Assembly: GCA_022509085.1 (NCBI GenBank)
Contig: JAFLTW010000009.1
Location: forward strand, 1 to 64,000
Length of the DNA stretch: 64,000 nt
DNA from: Muribaculaceae bacterium
GTDB lineage: Bacteria > Bacteroidota > Bacteroidia > Bacteroidales > Muribaculaceae
Direction: 5' to 3'
In this document: piece by piece, positions 43,424 to 52,444 of the stretch
Layout of the letters: each line of letters opens with the position of its first letter
Position numbering within the stretch: the first letter of the stretch is position 1
Program-made: the position numbers and the translations under genes
Notes under the pieces: generated by a model
Seen by the model: the letters and a program-made list of their open reading frames with translations, nothing else
Told to the model about the DNA's origin: nothing
Databases searched by the model: none

Positions 43424-44523
43424 CAGACTTTGATTTCGGCGAAAAGCTCCTTTAAAGCTTCACCAAGTTCTTCTCTAAATTTTGACTCATTATCAAGCCA
43501 TAGATAAGCATTGTGGTTGAATTCGTAGAAATTAATGGTGCCACCGTTTATTTCTAAATATTTCCACGCTATATAAGGACTTCCCTGTGCACTGTATGGA
43601 TGCCAATGGTTATTGAGAATTATACCTTTATCTTCACTAACTGTCTTGTAAAGTCTCACATAGATATTATGATCAAGACAGAAATCTAACTTTAGACTTT
43701 CATATTCTACGGTAAATATCTTCTCTTTTTTTTCGGAGTAAACATTGGGAGCGTCAGTTTGTTCCAACATTTCCTTTATATATTCAGCAAACCAATCCAT
43801 GAAATGTTCGCGAATTTTTTCTCTAATGGTATCAGCTTGTTTGCCAACAGCCAAGGCGAAACGGAGGTTCTGAAAAGATTGAGTAATGAGTTTTTCCAAT
43901 TCAAAGTCAGAGATAAGAGAATCTAAGTTGTTCATATAATGTGTTATTGCAAATGAAATATCCGGATTACATTCTTTCGATGCCTTGCAGTCCGCTAACC
44001 ATTGCTGTATTTCTGAATAAGAAATGCACGTATAACATGCTTTTGGTATATTACCGCAACTGTTCTTGCTTGGCTCATGGCCATCAAGAGTTAGATAAAA
44101 TATAGTGGCCTTGCGGTCGGTTGAGTTCCAGTATCTCTCTAATTGATAATCCTGATCATTGGCATAGATTTTATTCTCAATGACAATTATATTGTCATTT
44201 TTATCTTGAACAAAAATATCAATTCTGCCTCCAAGATGCTTCCCGTTTTCCTCCCGTTCTATTCCACAATCTTTTTCAACAATCACTTCTGTAGAAGCCG
44301 AATCGAAATTGTGGATGTTGAACCTTTCTAAGAAAAGATCAAGAAACTTAGTGCCTATTCCATGATTGCATTTTGGATTCAATAACCCTGCAATGAAAGC
44401 GGAATGAGTCATCTCTCTTGAAGACTGACCGAGCATTTCAAAGATGTTGAAAGAGAGTTTTGACTCTTTCAATATCTTTGCACCTTCCTCAAAGAATCGG
44501 ATTAAATTGATTTCTTCGTCCAT
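43423..44523 (-). CDS. PD-(D/E)XK nuclease family protein
   Basis: The 366-residue protein fits the PD-(D/E)XK family of PF14281 type: MTHSAFIAGLLNPKCNHGIG (39-58) then GRIDIFVQDKNDNIIVIENK with D102, E116 and K118 of the nuclease core, followed by DQDYQLERYW. C-terminal half is unrecognised. It overlaps the WYL gene by one base and its start overlaps the 3' end of a frameshifted small gene. A restriction- or defence-type DNase is likely, but the substrate is unknown. Confidence 0.8.
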   Translation of the reverse strand: MDEEINLIRFFEEGAKILKESKLSFNIFEMLGQSSREMTHSAFIAGLLNPKCNHGIGTKFLDLFLERFNIHNFDSASTEVIVEKDCGIEREENGKHLGGRIDIFVQDKNDNIIVIENKIYANDQDYQLERYWNSTDRKATIFYLTLDGHEPSKNSCGNIPKACYTCISYSEIQQWLADCKASKECNPDISFAITHYMNNLDSLISDFELEKLITQSFQNLRFALAVGKQADTIREKIREHFMDWFAEYIKEMLEQTDAPNVYSEKKEKIFTVEYESLKLDFCLDHNIYVRLYKTVSEDKGIILNNHWHPYSAQGSPYIAWKYLEINGGTINFYEFNHNAYLWLDNESKFREELGEALKELFAEIKV

Positions 44524-44791
44524 TTTCCGTTAGCTTGAACCTGAAAAGATTTATTCCCATCCCATGCAATGTCTTTTGCCGCAAGAGCATTCTTCTCATT
44601 ATAGACGTCTTGGAGCCATGGGTGTTGGTGTTCATTGCTATCACCGTACCATCTGCACGAAGAATTAGAACATTCTTTTCATCCGGACTCAAAACTGCCT
44701 TGACTGCCTTTGGTGACGAACTATAAACGGTTCTGAAAGAGGATGTGAATTCGTGGCGGTTAACCTTCCCATCTTTAACAGCGTAATACAT
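44502..44791 (-). pseudogene. Frameshifted small Bacteroidales protein
   Basis: From ATG 44791 the frame reads MYYAVKDGKVNRHEFTSSFR, SSPKAVKAVLSPDEKNVL and ILRADGTVI, then loses sense near 44640. The other frame carries on with HQHPWLQDVYNEKNALAAKD, WDGNKSFQVQANGKWTK to TAA at 44502. A single indel near 44635-44645 explains this. Family unknown, but the two parts read as one ~95-residue protein. Confidence 0.6.
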
Positions 44792-44830
44792 TATTTTTCG
44801 TTTTTAATGGGTTTAACATCAGACTTGATG

Positions 44831-44838
44831 CAAAGTTA
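44831..44838 (-). promoter_or_regulatory. -7 box for the nuclease-WYL operon
   Basis: TAACTTTG on the minus strand lies 40 bp before the ATG at 44791. A TTTG sits about 13 bp further upstream, closer than the usual 19-20 bp. Confidence 0.45.
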
Positions 44839-44893
44839 GTGATTTAATCGGCAAAATCATTACCGATTAAAAATAAAAATTATATTTTGGATT

Positions 44894-45226
44894 TTACCAG
44901 GAATAGGAATATTCCGTTGGAGTGTAATCAGATGGTGGCGTAGGAACTTGACTCAATACGATTATAGCCAAAATAAAGCCAATGATTATAGGGAGAATAG
45001 AAAGAAGGCAGAATATATCATTTGGATGCTTCTTGAAAAGAAGATATGCAATTATTGAAATTGCAAACAGACCGAATGAGGTAAAAGCGAGAATATTTCT
45101 ATCCACAACACCCATACAAAGCATAGTCGCGAAAATAATAAGTCCGGCTATTTTTACGAACCAGATTAATGACTTTGCAAGTATCTTAGGGTTTATTTTT
45201 GGGTATCTCGCCTCTGTTATAAACAT
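44894..45226 (-). CDS. Small membrane protein, 110 residues
   Basis: Three hydrophobic segments (about 17-38, 44-64, 71-92: LIWFVKIAGLIIFATMLCM, AFTSFGLFAISIIAYLLF, CLLSILPIIIGFILAIIVL) and a short polar tail ending YTPTEYSYSW. No family recognised. It stands alone, AT-rich like its surroundings. Confidence 0.55.
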   Translation of the reverse strand: MFITEARYPKINPKILAKSLIWFVKIAGLIIFATMLCMGVVDRNILAFTSFGLFAISIIAYLLFKKHPNDIFCLLSILPIIIGFILAIIVLSQVPTPPSDYTPTEYSYSW

Positions 45227-45298
45227 ATTGCAAATTTAATCAATTTTCATATAACTCCACTCATAGGCAAGGAGAAAGAATCCCGATATGGGAATTTT

Positions 45299-45832
45299 TC
45301 ATAGCCGATGTATAAGCGTCTCGAAAGCGTCGGAGCCGTAGGTGAGGTGTTCGAACAAGTCTTCTTCAGACTCTTCGAGTTTTTCACCGCTCTTGTCTTT
45401 CTTGCATCCGTTGCGTCCTCGGCTGACCCCTGCGGTCTGAATGGCGAAGATTAGGTCTTCGTTGTTGGAGCGGTTGAAGAAGTGCATCAGACGCTGCTTG
45501 CCTGAAAAACCCTGGTTGATGAGAAGGTATTTCTTATGGTGTGGCATCGGATTCCCGAGATACACCGACTCTACAGCCCAACCATGTTTTTCAAATTCAT
45601 GGATAACGACCCAACGGAAGTCCTGGTCGTTGACGGCATAGGTCGAGCCGAGGGCGATGGCATCGTAATAATAGACTACAGTCTTATGACGATGCTCCGC
45701 ATAGTAACGGCAGAAGACATCGACAAGGGCCGGTATCTTCCTCTCAAACTTGATGTAGAAGGATTTCACAACATTGAGACGCCTGTCACGCGGTTGACCG
45801 ACAACAATCCAGTTTTGCCATGAAAGTATACC
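45299..45832 (-). pseudogene. Fragment of a phage terminase large subunit (C-terminal nuclease part)
   Basis: NWIVVGQPRDRRLNVVKSFY, HKTVVYYYDAIALGSTYAVN, RWVVIHEFEKHGWAVESVYL, KYLLINQGFSGKQRLMHFFN and GSDAFETL match, by memory, the RNase-H-fold nuclease part of large terminases in Bacteroidetes phages. The N-terminal ATPase part is missing: similarity stops near 45832, where the frame runs into unrelated AT-rich sequence. Probably a prophage relic. Confidence 0.6.
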
Positions 45833-45939
45833 GCTAAATAAGCAGGGTAAAAGATAGGAATTAAAAGTGATTTTATTTTTAAATATAATTACAAAGCCGA
45901 TTTGTTTTCGTAATTTTGTAAAAATAAATATTTGCAACT

Positions 45940-46821
45940 ATGGGTAGAAAAGCCATAACATTAGACGAACAAATACAACTGCTTGAAAGCAGAGGGATGA
46001 AAATAAATGATGTCAGTAAGGCTAAAGAAGTCCTCCTGGATGTAGGATACTATCGATTGGGATTCTATTGGTTTCCATTTGAGAGGGAAAGTGATCGAAA
46101 TCGTGAACGTTGTCATGAATTTTTGCCCGGCACGACTTTTGACGATGCTGTAAAGCTGTATTACTTTGATAATTCACTTAGAAGCATCCTACAAAAGTAT
46201 ATCACAAGGATAGAGGTTAATTTCAGAACAAGTCTTGTATATTTTATCTCCAATAAATATGATGAGCAACCGACATGGTTTGTTTCGCCTCGGGTAGTGG
46301 AACGTGATTATATTACAAGTTTTGACCGCGAAGTTTATACTGACAAATTCAAACGTAATAAGTTTATTGCATCCCATCATAGGAAACATATAAATGATAG
46401 GTACGCTCCAGCGTGGAAAACCCTTGAATTTATGACATTGGGGAGTAACATTGCATTGTATAAGTCATTGTTGAATTTGGATGATAAGAAGTTAATTGCC
46501 AATAATTATGGCATTACCTATACCAACATATTTGAGAATTATTTGGATGTTGTAAGATGTGTGAGAAATACTTGTGCTCACGGAGGATTACTTTATGATA
46601 TAAATCTACATCCTCTTATTAGACGTGGACCGGCTAATGTAGTTGGAGATGAACGTAAAAAACTTTGTGGGGCGTTAAAAGTGATAGAATACCTGTTATC
46701 AAGAGTTTCAATCAATAGGGCTAAAGATTATCGAAAGGAAATTGAAGATTTGATTTTAAAGTATGGTGTCTCTCCTGCAATCAAAACTGTGCTTAGAGAA
46801 ACAAGTGGATTTAACGTGTAA
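45940..46821 (+). CDS. Abi_2/AbiF-family abortive infection protein (HEPN)
   Basis: The 293-residue protein is a full-length Abi_2 member: ITLDEQIQLLESRGMKI, LLDVGYYRLGFYWFPFE, FDDAVKLYYFDNSLRSIL, and YLDVVRCVRNTCAHGGLLYD. RNTCAH is R209 to H214, the R-x4-H motif of HEPN ribonucleases. Family members (AbiD, AbiF) stop phage growth by acting as toxins. Downstream lies a small RNA with its own promoter (46866-46992) that resembles the abiF RNA known to accompany such genes, so this may be a toxin with an RNA antitoxin. Confidence 0.88.
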   Translation: MGRKAITLDEQIQLLESRGMKINDVSKAKEVLLDVGYYRLGFYWFPFERESDRNRERCHEFLPGTTFDDAVKLYYFDNSLRSILQKYITRIEVNFRTSLVYFISNKYDEQPTWFVSPRVVERDYITSFDREVYTDKFKRNKFIASHHRKHINDRYAPAWKTLEFMTLGSNIALYKSLLNLDDKKLIANNYGITYTNIFENYLDVVRCVRNTCAHGGLLYDINLHPLIRRGPANVVGDERKKLCGALKVIEYLLSRVSINRAKDYRKEIEDLILKYGVSPAIKTVLRETSGFNV

Positions 46822-46865
46822 AGAGACATCTTAAATCAACATAAATCAACTTTTTTATCGAAAAT

Positions 46866-46896
46866 TTTGTTGAATAAGAAAAAAGAAGTACCTTTG
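46866..46896 (+). promoter_or_regulatory. Promoter of the abiF-like RNA
   Basis: TTTG (46866-46869), 19 bp and TACCTTTG (46889-46896) match the Bacteroidetes consensus and lie 45-75 bp after the Abi stop codon. Confidence 0.75.
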
Positions 46897-46902
46897 CAAC
46901 AT

Positions 46903-46992
46903 AATAGTGCTCGTATAGGCTAAGTCTCTATACCAACACTTAAAAAGGGAAAAAGAGGTCGTGAGCTATGTCTTCACGACCTCGCCTTTTAT
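46903..46992 (+). ncRNA. abiF-like small RNA (candidate)
   Basis: Behind a perfect promoter, the RNA would form hairpin 1 (46907-46939: outer GTG/CAC, inner GTATAG/CTATAC) and hairpin 2 (GAGGTCGTGA 46955-46964 with TCACGACCTC 46974-46983) followed by GCCTTTT, a terminator. abiF RNA is a structured RNA family described next to Abi_2 genes; I assign this copy by position and promoter, not by a covariance match. Confidence 0.6.
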
Positions 46993-47007
46993 ACTTGCAC
47001 ATAAAAA

Positions 47008-47100
47008 GCCTTCGCCTTGGGGGAAAGCTCGGAGGAGAGGCGATTGAGGGGTCAATACCTGCGGAAATCGTGACCGTTTGAGCCCATCTGGTAATCATCG
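47008..47100 (+). repeat. Dispersed repeat, copy A
   Basis: Starting AAGCCTTCG, it shares GAGGAGAGGCGAT, CAATACCTGCGGAA and, further on, TGGTAATCATCGATTAACAGG with copy B (52312). It lies between the abiF-like RNA and the nitroreductase gene. See copies B and C. Confidence 0.7.
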
Positions 47101-47260
47101 ATTAACAGGTCTCGACTGTAGACCTTGGGAATACTTCCGGAAATTTTTCGGGATTGTTTCGCAATGAAGCGTAGTGCAAATTTAGATAAATTATCTATTA
47201 ACTTGCCAATTCCAAACTTTTAAATTTGCGGATATGTTATAAAATAAAAAATTTAATGCT

Positions 47261-48058
47261 ATGAATACGATAGAAGCGATATTACAGCGCAGGTCTGTGA
47301 GAAATTACAATGGAGAGCTTCTTTCTGACGAAATAATTGGGAAGCTCGAAGAAGCCATCAGGCATGCCTATTCTCCTTTTGGAGGAAAAGTGACAATTCG
47401 TATTGCCAGATTTGGCAACGGGGAAGAATACCGCCCCAGCACCTATGGAGTAATAAAGGGCGCCACCGATTATTTTCTCCTTGGAATCGGGGAAGATGAG
47501 GTATCGGCATTGAGTGCCGGTTTCCGGTTTGAACAGGTAGTGCTGAAAGCATGGGAAATGGGGTTAGGCACCTGTTGGATAGCAGCCACATTCAAAGGCT
47601 CGCAGTTTGACCGTGGCCAGAAATGGCCGGAAGGGGAGCGCCTTAAAATCATTAGTCCGGTAGGAGTCCCGGCTGAAAAGAAAAGTTTTTTGGAGAAGAT
47701 GATGCGGACCTTGGTCGGCAGTCATAATCGTAAACCGTTTGGCGAGCTGTTCTTCACGGATGATTTTAAGAAGCCTCTTCCTGAAGACAATACATTTGCG
47801 GAGTCACTGAAAATGTTGAGACTGGCTCCGTCTTCCACCAATTCACAACCCTGGAGGTGTCTTGTAAAGGATGACCGCGTCTTATTTTATTATAAACCCA
47901 AAAGCCCGGTGTCCGTCCTCGATTGCGGTATAGGCATGTGTCATTTTAATGAGTCCGAAAAATTCAACGGTCATAAAGGCGAATTTTTCAAAGAAACAGA
48001 TGTCCCTGAAGCACCTGATAACTGGAAATATTTATACAGTTACAAACGGAATAACTAA
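47261..48058 (+). CDS. Nitroreductase-family flavoprotein (TM1586 type)
   Basis: The 265-residue protein begins AILQRRSVRNY, the FMN-binding start of nitroreductases, and has GLGTCWIAATFKGSQFDRG and LAPSSTNSQPWRC, landmarks of the two-repeat TM1586-type branch. Likely an NAD(P)H-dependent reductase using FMN; substrate unknown. Its last 14 codons reappear as a remnant at 34538, so a second copy once existed near the tRNA. Confidence 0.85.
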   Translation: MNTIEAILQRRSVRNYNGELLSDEIIGKLEEAIRHAYSPFGGKVTIRIARFGNGEEYRPSTYGVIKGATDYFLLGIGEDEVSALSAGFRFEQVVLKAWEMGLGTCWIAATFKGSQFDRGQKWPEGERLKIISPVGVPAEKKSFLEKMMRTLVGSHNRKPFGELFFTDDFKKPLPEDNTFAESLKMLRLAPSSTNSQPWRCLVKDDRVLFYYKPKSPVSVLDCGIGMCHFNESEKFNGHKGEFFKETDVPEAPDNWKYLYSYKRNN

Positions 48059-48123
48059 TGGCGGTGTATAAAAATGAACGCATTTTAACGCACCTTAAGG
48101 GGCAGCGTTCAAAATGAGGAATT

Positions 48124-48144
48124 TTGACACAGCCCCATTATTGA
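48124..48144 (+). repeat. Left copy of a 21-bp near-direct repeat
   Basis: TTGACACAGCCCCATTATTGA recurs as TTGACACGGCCCCATTATAGA at 52415. The two flank the receptor-Crp-DUF3800 segment. Confidence 0.6.
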
Positions 48145-48168
48145 ATCGTTCATATAATTTGAATTATA

Positions 48169-50274
48169 TTATCTGCCGCCGGTAGTTGATTTATCTACGC
48201 TTGAATCGGAGTTAATAAGTTTCTGCACTCCTCGCTTTTGGTGTCCCCATTGGAGATTGTAGCTTATCTGGAGGTATGGCATACGCATGTCCATTCGTGT
48301 GTGCTGCTCGTTTTTATACCACTTGCTAAGCGATTTGCTCCCGCGGTCATATTTCCCGAATGGCATTATGCAACCGACGGCAAATTGCCATTTCTTCCAA
48401 TTATAGGAGAGTTCGATAATATTGAAATCCTCGCCCCAGGAGATCTTTTCTCCCCAAAGGTCTCGTTGGGCATAACGATATTGGGCACTGAGAACGAAAC
48501 CCCAATGCTGGAGCGCTACCATACCCTGTCCGCTCCACGCATTGTGTCGCAGATCATATCCGGTGCCCCGCATATGCTCCATCCTGTACTGTATATAGGC
48601 GCTGAGCATGAGCCCGTCTTTTATGATTTCCACTCTCGGAGCAAGAAAAAACGATAGGTTCTGCAGGCCTCCGGTACTGTTTTCGTACGTTGTTATAAGC
48701 TTGTCATTATCCCAGTATAAGAGCGGTGTAATTGCATTCGGCGAAGTGTAGGCGCGAATACCGAATGTGCCTGTCACCCTCGCAAGATTGAACCCATATA
48801 TGAAAGTCAACATATAGGAACTCGAGGTCTTGAGATTTTGATTTCCAACTCTCCATTGGAGTCCGTCAATCTGTTGGGGAACGATGTTGGTTTCGGCCAG
48901 AGAGGGAGCCGACTGCCAGGAGGTGAAATTCAGTCGGAAATTATGATTCTGACTCAATGAATATGTCAATGAAGCCTGCGGTCTCGGGCTCCAGGAATTG
49001 TTGCCTTGATTTGTTTCCTTAAAAAGAAAGTCGGTATACTGCACGCCCATTCCGGCAGTGGCCGTCCAATTGCCGAATCTATGGAAATATTCGGCGAAGA
49101 AATAAACCTTATCCTGTCGCTGATGGAAAATCATGTCGTCAAGATTTTCATATTGTGAGCGGTTGCGGTTGGCGGTGTACGATACTCCCGTACTAAATCT
49201 GCCGTTTCCCCATTTCTTGATATAATCCGCTTCAACCGAATATAGTTGGTTACGGTCTTTAATATTTGTATAAATGTCATTCATGGTTTCCCCGGGCAGA
49301 TTTTCTTCGTATGGTGTCTCGATATATTCCGACCATGATCTTCCCGAATAATAGGAAGCCTTGAAATCCACAACGAGAGTCTGGTTTCTATTGAAATTCT
49401 GTTGCAGATAAAGAGACAGCGAAGGAGTGCTGCCTTCAGTGCCGGTGGCATCCTTAAGTCGAATCGTCTCGGGTCGGTCGCTTACCGAAAGCAGACCGTT
49501 ATATTCCTGCGCACTGGGAAAAACGTGATGGAAGTTGAACTCGGCTACAAAAATTGTCGTATCCGGCTTCACATAGTTATAGGATACATTGGCACCTCCG
49601 GTGGAATCATCTAAATGTCCTCCGGTCGGTTTCTCTGTTCTGGTGATGGATTTCCCGTCAGGATAATTGAAAAGTTCATAATAATCCCTGTGAATCTTTA
49701 CATTGTACATTGGATTATAGCGCAGCCCGATTTCCCACTGCGAGCGGCCGTTGTTGAGTTTTATATTGCCGTTATAGTTTCCGAAATTGGCGTTAAGCGA
49801 AGGCATGGCGCGAAGCATAAGGGAGCCACCCAAAGTCGGATTGGCCACAATAACGTTCAATACGTAATTGGCACCGTTGTATATTAGGCTTGGATTTTCT
49901 ATCCACTCAACTCGCTTGATCGTTTCAGGCAGAAGAGCCCTGACTTGGTCGATGGTTGCCTGCCGTCCGTTTATACGGACCTGCACAGATTGTCCGGCAG
50001 CTGTAACTGAACCTAAGGCATCATTGACAAACATCGATGGAATCATCAGGTTATTGAGCAGTTGAATTCCGTTTTTGGAATTGTCGACCGCGCTTTTCGA
50101 AGGATAATAGACATCCATATCCGGTTTTCGGATCACCTTTGGTGCCTCGACAACGATTTCATCGAGCATATTGGTTCCGATGCTGTCGGATGCTTCTTCC
50201 TGTGCGTTGGCTGTAAAAGAAAACAATACCAATGTCAGCAGGGATATTTTGTTTTTCCTTTTGGTCATCATCAT
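48169..50274 (-). CDS. TonB-dependent-receptor-like outer-membrane beta-barrel protein
   Basis: Start at 50274 (MMMTKRKNKI) keeps a signal peptide (LLTLVLFSFTANA). After DEIVVEAP (about 35-50) comes a plug-like domain (SAVDNSKNGIQLLNNLMIPS, VQVRINGRQATIDQVRALLP) and a barrel of about 500 residues with many aromatic, alternating strands (LRYNPMYNVKIHRDYYELF, GVSYTANRNRSQYENLDDM). A carboxypeptidase-like or STN domain is absent, and the C-terminal strand ends in polar Ser/Gly residues instead of the usual aromatic. About 700 residues. Substrate unknown; no SusD partner is next to it. Confidence 0.75.
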   Translation of the reverse strand: MMMTKRKNKISLLTLVLFSFTANAQEEASDSIGTNMLDEIVVEAPKVIRKPDMDVYYPSKSAVDNSKNGIQLLNNLMIPSMFVNDALGSVTAAGQSVQVRINGRQATIDQVRALLPETIKRVEWIENPSLIYNGANYVLNVIVANPTLGGSLMLRAMPSLNANFGNYNGNIKLNNGRSQWEIGLRYNPMYNVKIHRDYYELFNYPDGKSITRTEKPTGGHLDDSTGGANVSYNYVKPDTTIFVAEFNFHHVFPSAQEYNGLLSVSDRPETIRLKDATGTEGSTPSLSLYLQQNFNRNQTLVVDFKASYYSGRSWSEYIETPYEENLPGETMNDIYTNIKDRNQLYSVEADYIKKWGNGRFSTGVSYTANRNRSQYENLDDMIFHQRQDKVYFFAEYFHRFGNWTATAGMGVQYTDFLFKETNQGNNSWSPRPQASLTYSLSQNHNFRLNFTSWQSAPSLAETNIVPQQIDGLQWRVGNQNLKTSSSYMLTFIYGFNLARVTGTFGIRAYTSPNAITPLLYWDNDKLITTYENSTGGLQNLSFFLAPRVEIIKDGLMLSAYIQYRMEHMRGTGYDLRHNAWSGQGMVALQHWGFVLSAQYRYAQRDLWGEKISWGEDFNIIELSYNWKKWQFAVGCIMPFGKYDRGSKSLSKWYKNEQHTRMDMRMPYLQISYNLQWGHQKRGVQKLINSDSSVDKSTTGGR

Positions 50275-50375
50275 TTTTGAAGTAAAGTTTAGATGGCGCA
50301 AAGTTGGGGAAAAATAATCGCTTCCAATTGAACATTTGTTAATTGGGAGCGATATAATAAAAATAAAATGACAAT

Positions 50376-50936
50376 TTATTTTTTTCGGAGCCTACAGAGG
50401 TGTTGCGGGGTAATGTTAAGATAGGACGCTATATCCTTTAAATCAAAAATTTCAAATATTCTCGGACATTTTCTCAACAGCGTTTCGTATCTTTCTTTTG
50501 GAGACTGTATGTAAAAGCTTATCAGCCTTTCGTAGGCCGTATAGAATAATTGCTCGTTTGCTTGTGCTATTTGGCGTTCAACTTCGATATCTGTTTTTGC
50601 CAATTCCTTAATCTTCGTTGCCGAAAGGCAATATATTTCCAAATCAGAATTAGCCACAATTGTTACCACGGAAGGTTTGTGATGAAGAAAGAAAGGCCAA
50701 CTCGCTGCATATCCGCCCACTGTTTCCAATCCTACAATTCTTTCCTCGTAATCTGCCGTATAAGCTACGTATTTTGCTGAGCCAGATTTTATTAAACCAA
50801 AATATTTAGCCACCTCACCTATCGTTATGAATTCATCTCCTCTCCTGTAAGTTCGGAGCAAGCCCTCTTCATGACACAGCCGACTCCAAAATTCAGAGTC
50901 TATTTTTTCCAGATATGTATTGAATTCTTTAATCAT
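50376..50936 (-). CDS. Crp/Fnr-family regulator
   Basis: The 186-residue protein has a cyclic-nucleotide-binding-like beta-roll (about 20-115: RRGDEFITIGEVAKYFGLIK, GLETVGGYAASWPFFL) and a C-terminal helix-turn-helix ending DIASYLNITPQHLCRLRKK. No Fnr cysteines. Such regulators in Bacteroidales often control neighbouring reductase genes. It is divergent from the receptor by strand and lies 75 bp from it on the same strand. Confidence 0.85.
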   Translation of the reverse strand: MIKEFNTYLEKIDSEFWSRLCHEEGLLRTYRRGDEFITIGEVAKYFGLIKSGSAKYVAYTADYEERIVGLETVGGYAASWPFFLHHKPSVVTIVANSDLEIYCLSATKIKELAKTDIEVERQIAQANEQLFYTAYERLISFYIQSPKERYETLLRKCPRIFEIFDLKDIASYLNITPQHLCRLRKK

Positions 50937-51328
50937 GAGTCATCTAAGCCAAACAAGTATAGTTCAAATAAGAAAAGATTCTATTTTTAATTGAAGTGAA
51001 TTGTTGAAACCACTTCTAATACTATCTGATTACTCAACGAAAAATTAAAAGGAAAATTTCACAGTCATTTACGCGGAATATTAGACAATCTCTGATTCTC
51101 TAAAGCAAAGCAGTTCACGATGATAAATTATGTAAAGAAATTTAGTTAATCAAAAAGTCGTGTAAAGCGAAACAGTGATAGTGTAAAAAAGGATCAGTTA
51201 ATCTACCTAAAAGTGTAAGCCTTTTTCAGAGATAGTCAATGCCACAAAATTACATCGATAAATAAGGAGGATAAAAGACAAGAAAACCGAAGAAAAATTC
51301 GTAACTTTGTAAAACTAAAAACAGAACG
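50937..51328. other. 392 bp intergenic region
   Basis: AT-rich. A TAACTTTG box (51302-51309) lies 19 bp before the DUF3800 start and is a likely promoter element. Otherwise I see no gene or repeat. Confidence 0.4.
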
Positions 51329-52159
51329 ATGATACACATTTGGCTCGACGAAAGCGACCGTCACGGAGAATTTTATTCAAATTTCTATGGTGGCATTTTA
51401 GTTCCCTCACGATATTATCCTGAGGTTTTAGCGCGTATGCGTGGCGTTGTTGCAAAAGCCAATATAAATGATGAAATCAAATGGCAGAAAGTAAATGAGT
51501 ATCATTTTGAAAAATATAAACTCGTAGTTGATGAACTTTTTGACCTTGCTTTAGAAGATAAATTAAAAATTAGAATTTTCTTTAGACATAATCAGTATAG
51601 TCCTAATAGGATAACTCCGGAAGAAAGGAAAGCGGACTATCCCATGCTTTATTATCAGTTTATCAAATACGCCTTTGGGCTTCCATATGCTGATAAAACT
51701 GATTTGGACTCTATGATACTATATATAGATGAAATCCCTTTGAGAAGAAGTGAAAGAGATGAATTTATTTCACATATCAGGGCATTGGCTAATGATCCGA
51801 TATTGAAGAAAAAGGGATTGAATATTCCGAATGACGGAATTATAGAAGTTAATTCTAAAAATCATTTACCTCTACAATTTATGGATGTTATTCTGGGAGC
51901 GATATGTTTTAAGCTCAATGAGAAAGATAAATTAAAGACAGAGGGAGAAAATAAAGTTGGGAAACGCACCCTGTTGAAATTAAAATTATACCGACATATA
52001 AATCAACGTATACGTGAGATTTATCCTAATTTCAATATAGGTATAACGACTCCAATACGAGAGAAATCAGATAGTTGGACACAAGTTTATCGTCATTGGA
52101 GTTTCATTCCGAAGTATCATACACGCGATACTTCACGAACCAAAAGGGCAAAAAAATAA
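51329..52159 (+). CDS. DUF3800-family protein
   Basis: The 276-residue protein begins IHIWLDESDRHGEF, the DUF3800 start with its DES motif, and continues with RIFFRHNQYS and LYIDEIPLRR, consistent with an RNase-H-like fold carrying conserved Asp residues. The C-terminus is Lys/Arg-rich. Function is not established; DUF3800 genes are frequent in mobile and defence regions. It stands between the Crp regulator and repeat B. Confidence 0.8.
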   Translation: MIHIWLDESDRHGEFYSNFYGGILVPSRYYPEVLARMRGVVAKANINDEIKWQKVNEYHFEKYKLVVDELFDLALEDKLKIRIFFRHNQYSPNRITPEERKADYPMLYYQFIKYAFGLPYADKTDLDSMILYIDEIPLRRSERDEFISHIRALANDPILKKKGLNIPNDGIIEVNSKNHLPLQFMDVILGAICFKLNEKDKLKTEGENKVGKRTLLKLKLYRHINQRIREIYPNFNIGITTPIREKSDSWTQVYRHWSFIPKYHTRDTSRTKRAKK

Positions 52160-52311
52160 CCCGCGTAACCTACACTTGTGGGCTACGCACTTTTCACGTA
52201 GCCGTTCAGTTACGAAGGGTATTTTTAATTGTGCAAAGATAATAATATTTTCTCTATGCACAAAATAATAACCAATAAAATTGCAATAAAGTTTTCATAC
52301 AAATGAAAAAG

Positions 52312-52414
52312 CCTTCCCTTTCGAGAATGCTAACGAGGAGAGAGACGATAGGGGAGGCAATACCTGCGGAATATGTGACCGGTTGACCCCATTTGGTAAT
52401 CGTCGATGAACAGG
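52312..52414 (+). repeat. Dispersed repeat, copy B
   Basis: AAGCCTTCCCTTTCGAGAA ... GAGGAGAGAGACGATAGGGG ... CAATACCTGCGGAA ... TTTGGTAATCGTCGATGAAC. Copies A and C share this. Inverted GCCTTCTCT/AGAGAGGC ends of the first 40 bases in copy C can fold, so it may be an RNA or REP-like element. Confidence 0.7.
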
Positions 52415-52436
52415 TTGACACGGCCCCATTATAGAC
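52415..52436 (+). repeat. Right copy of the 21-bp near-direct repeat
   Basis: TTGACACGGCCCCATTATAGA matches 48124-48144 with two differences in the last 16 bases. It follows repeat B and precedes the cupin gene. Confidence 0.6.
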
Positions 52437-52444
52437 AGGGTTGC

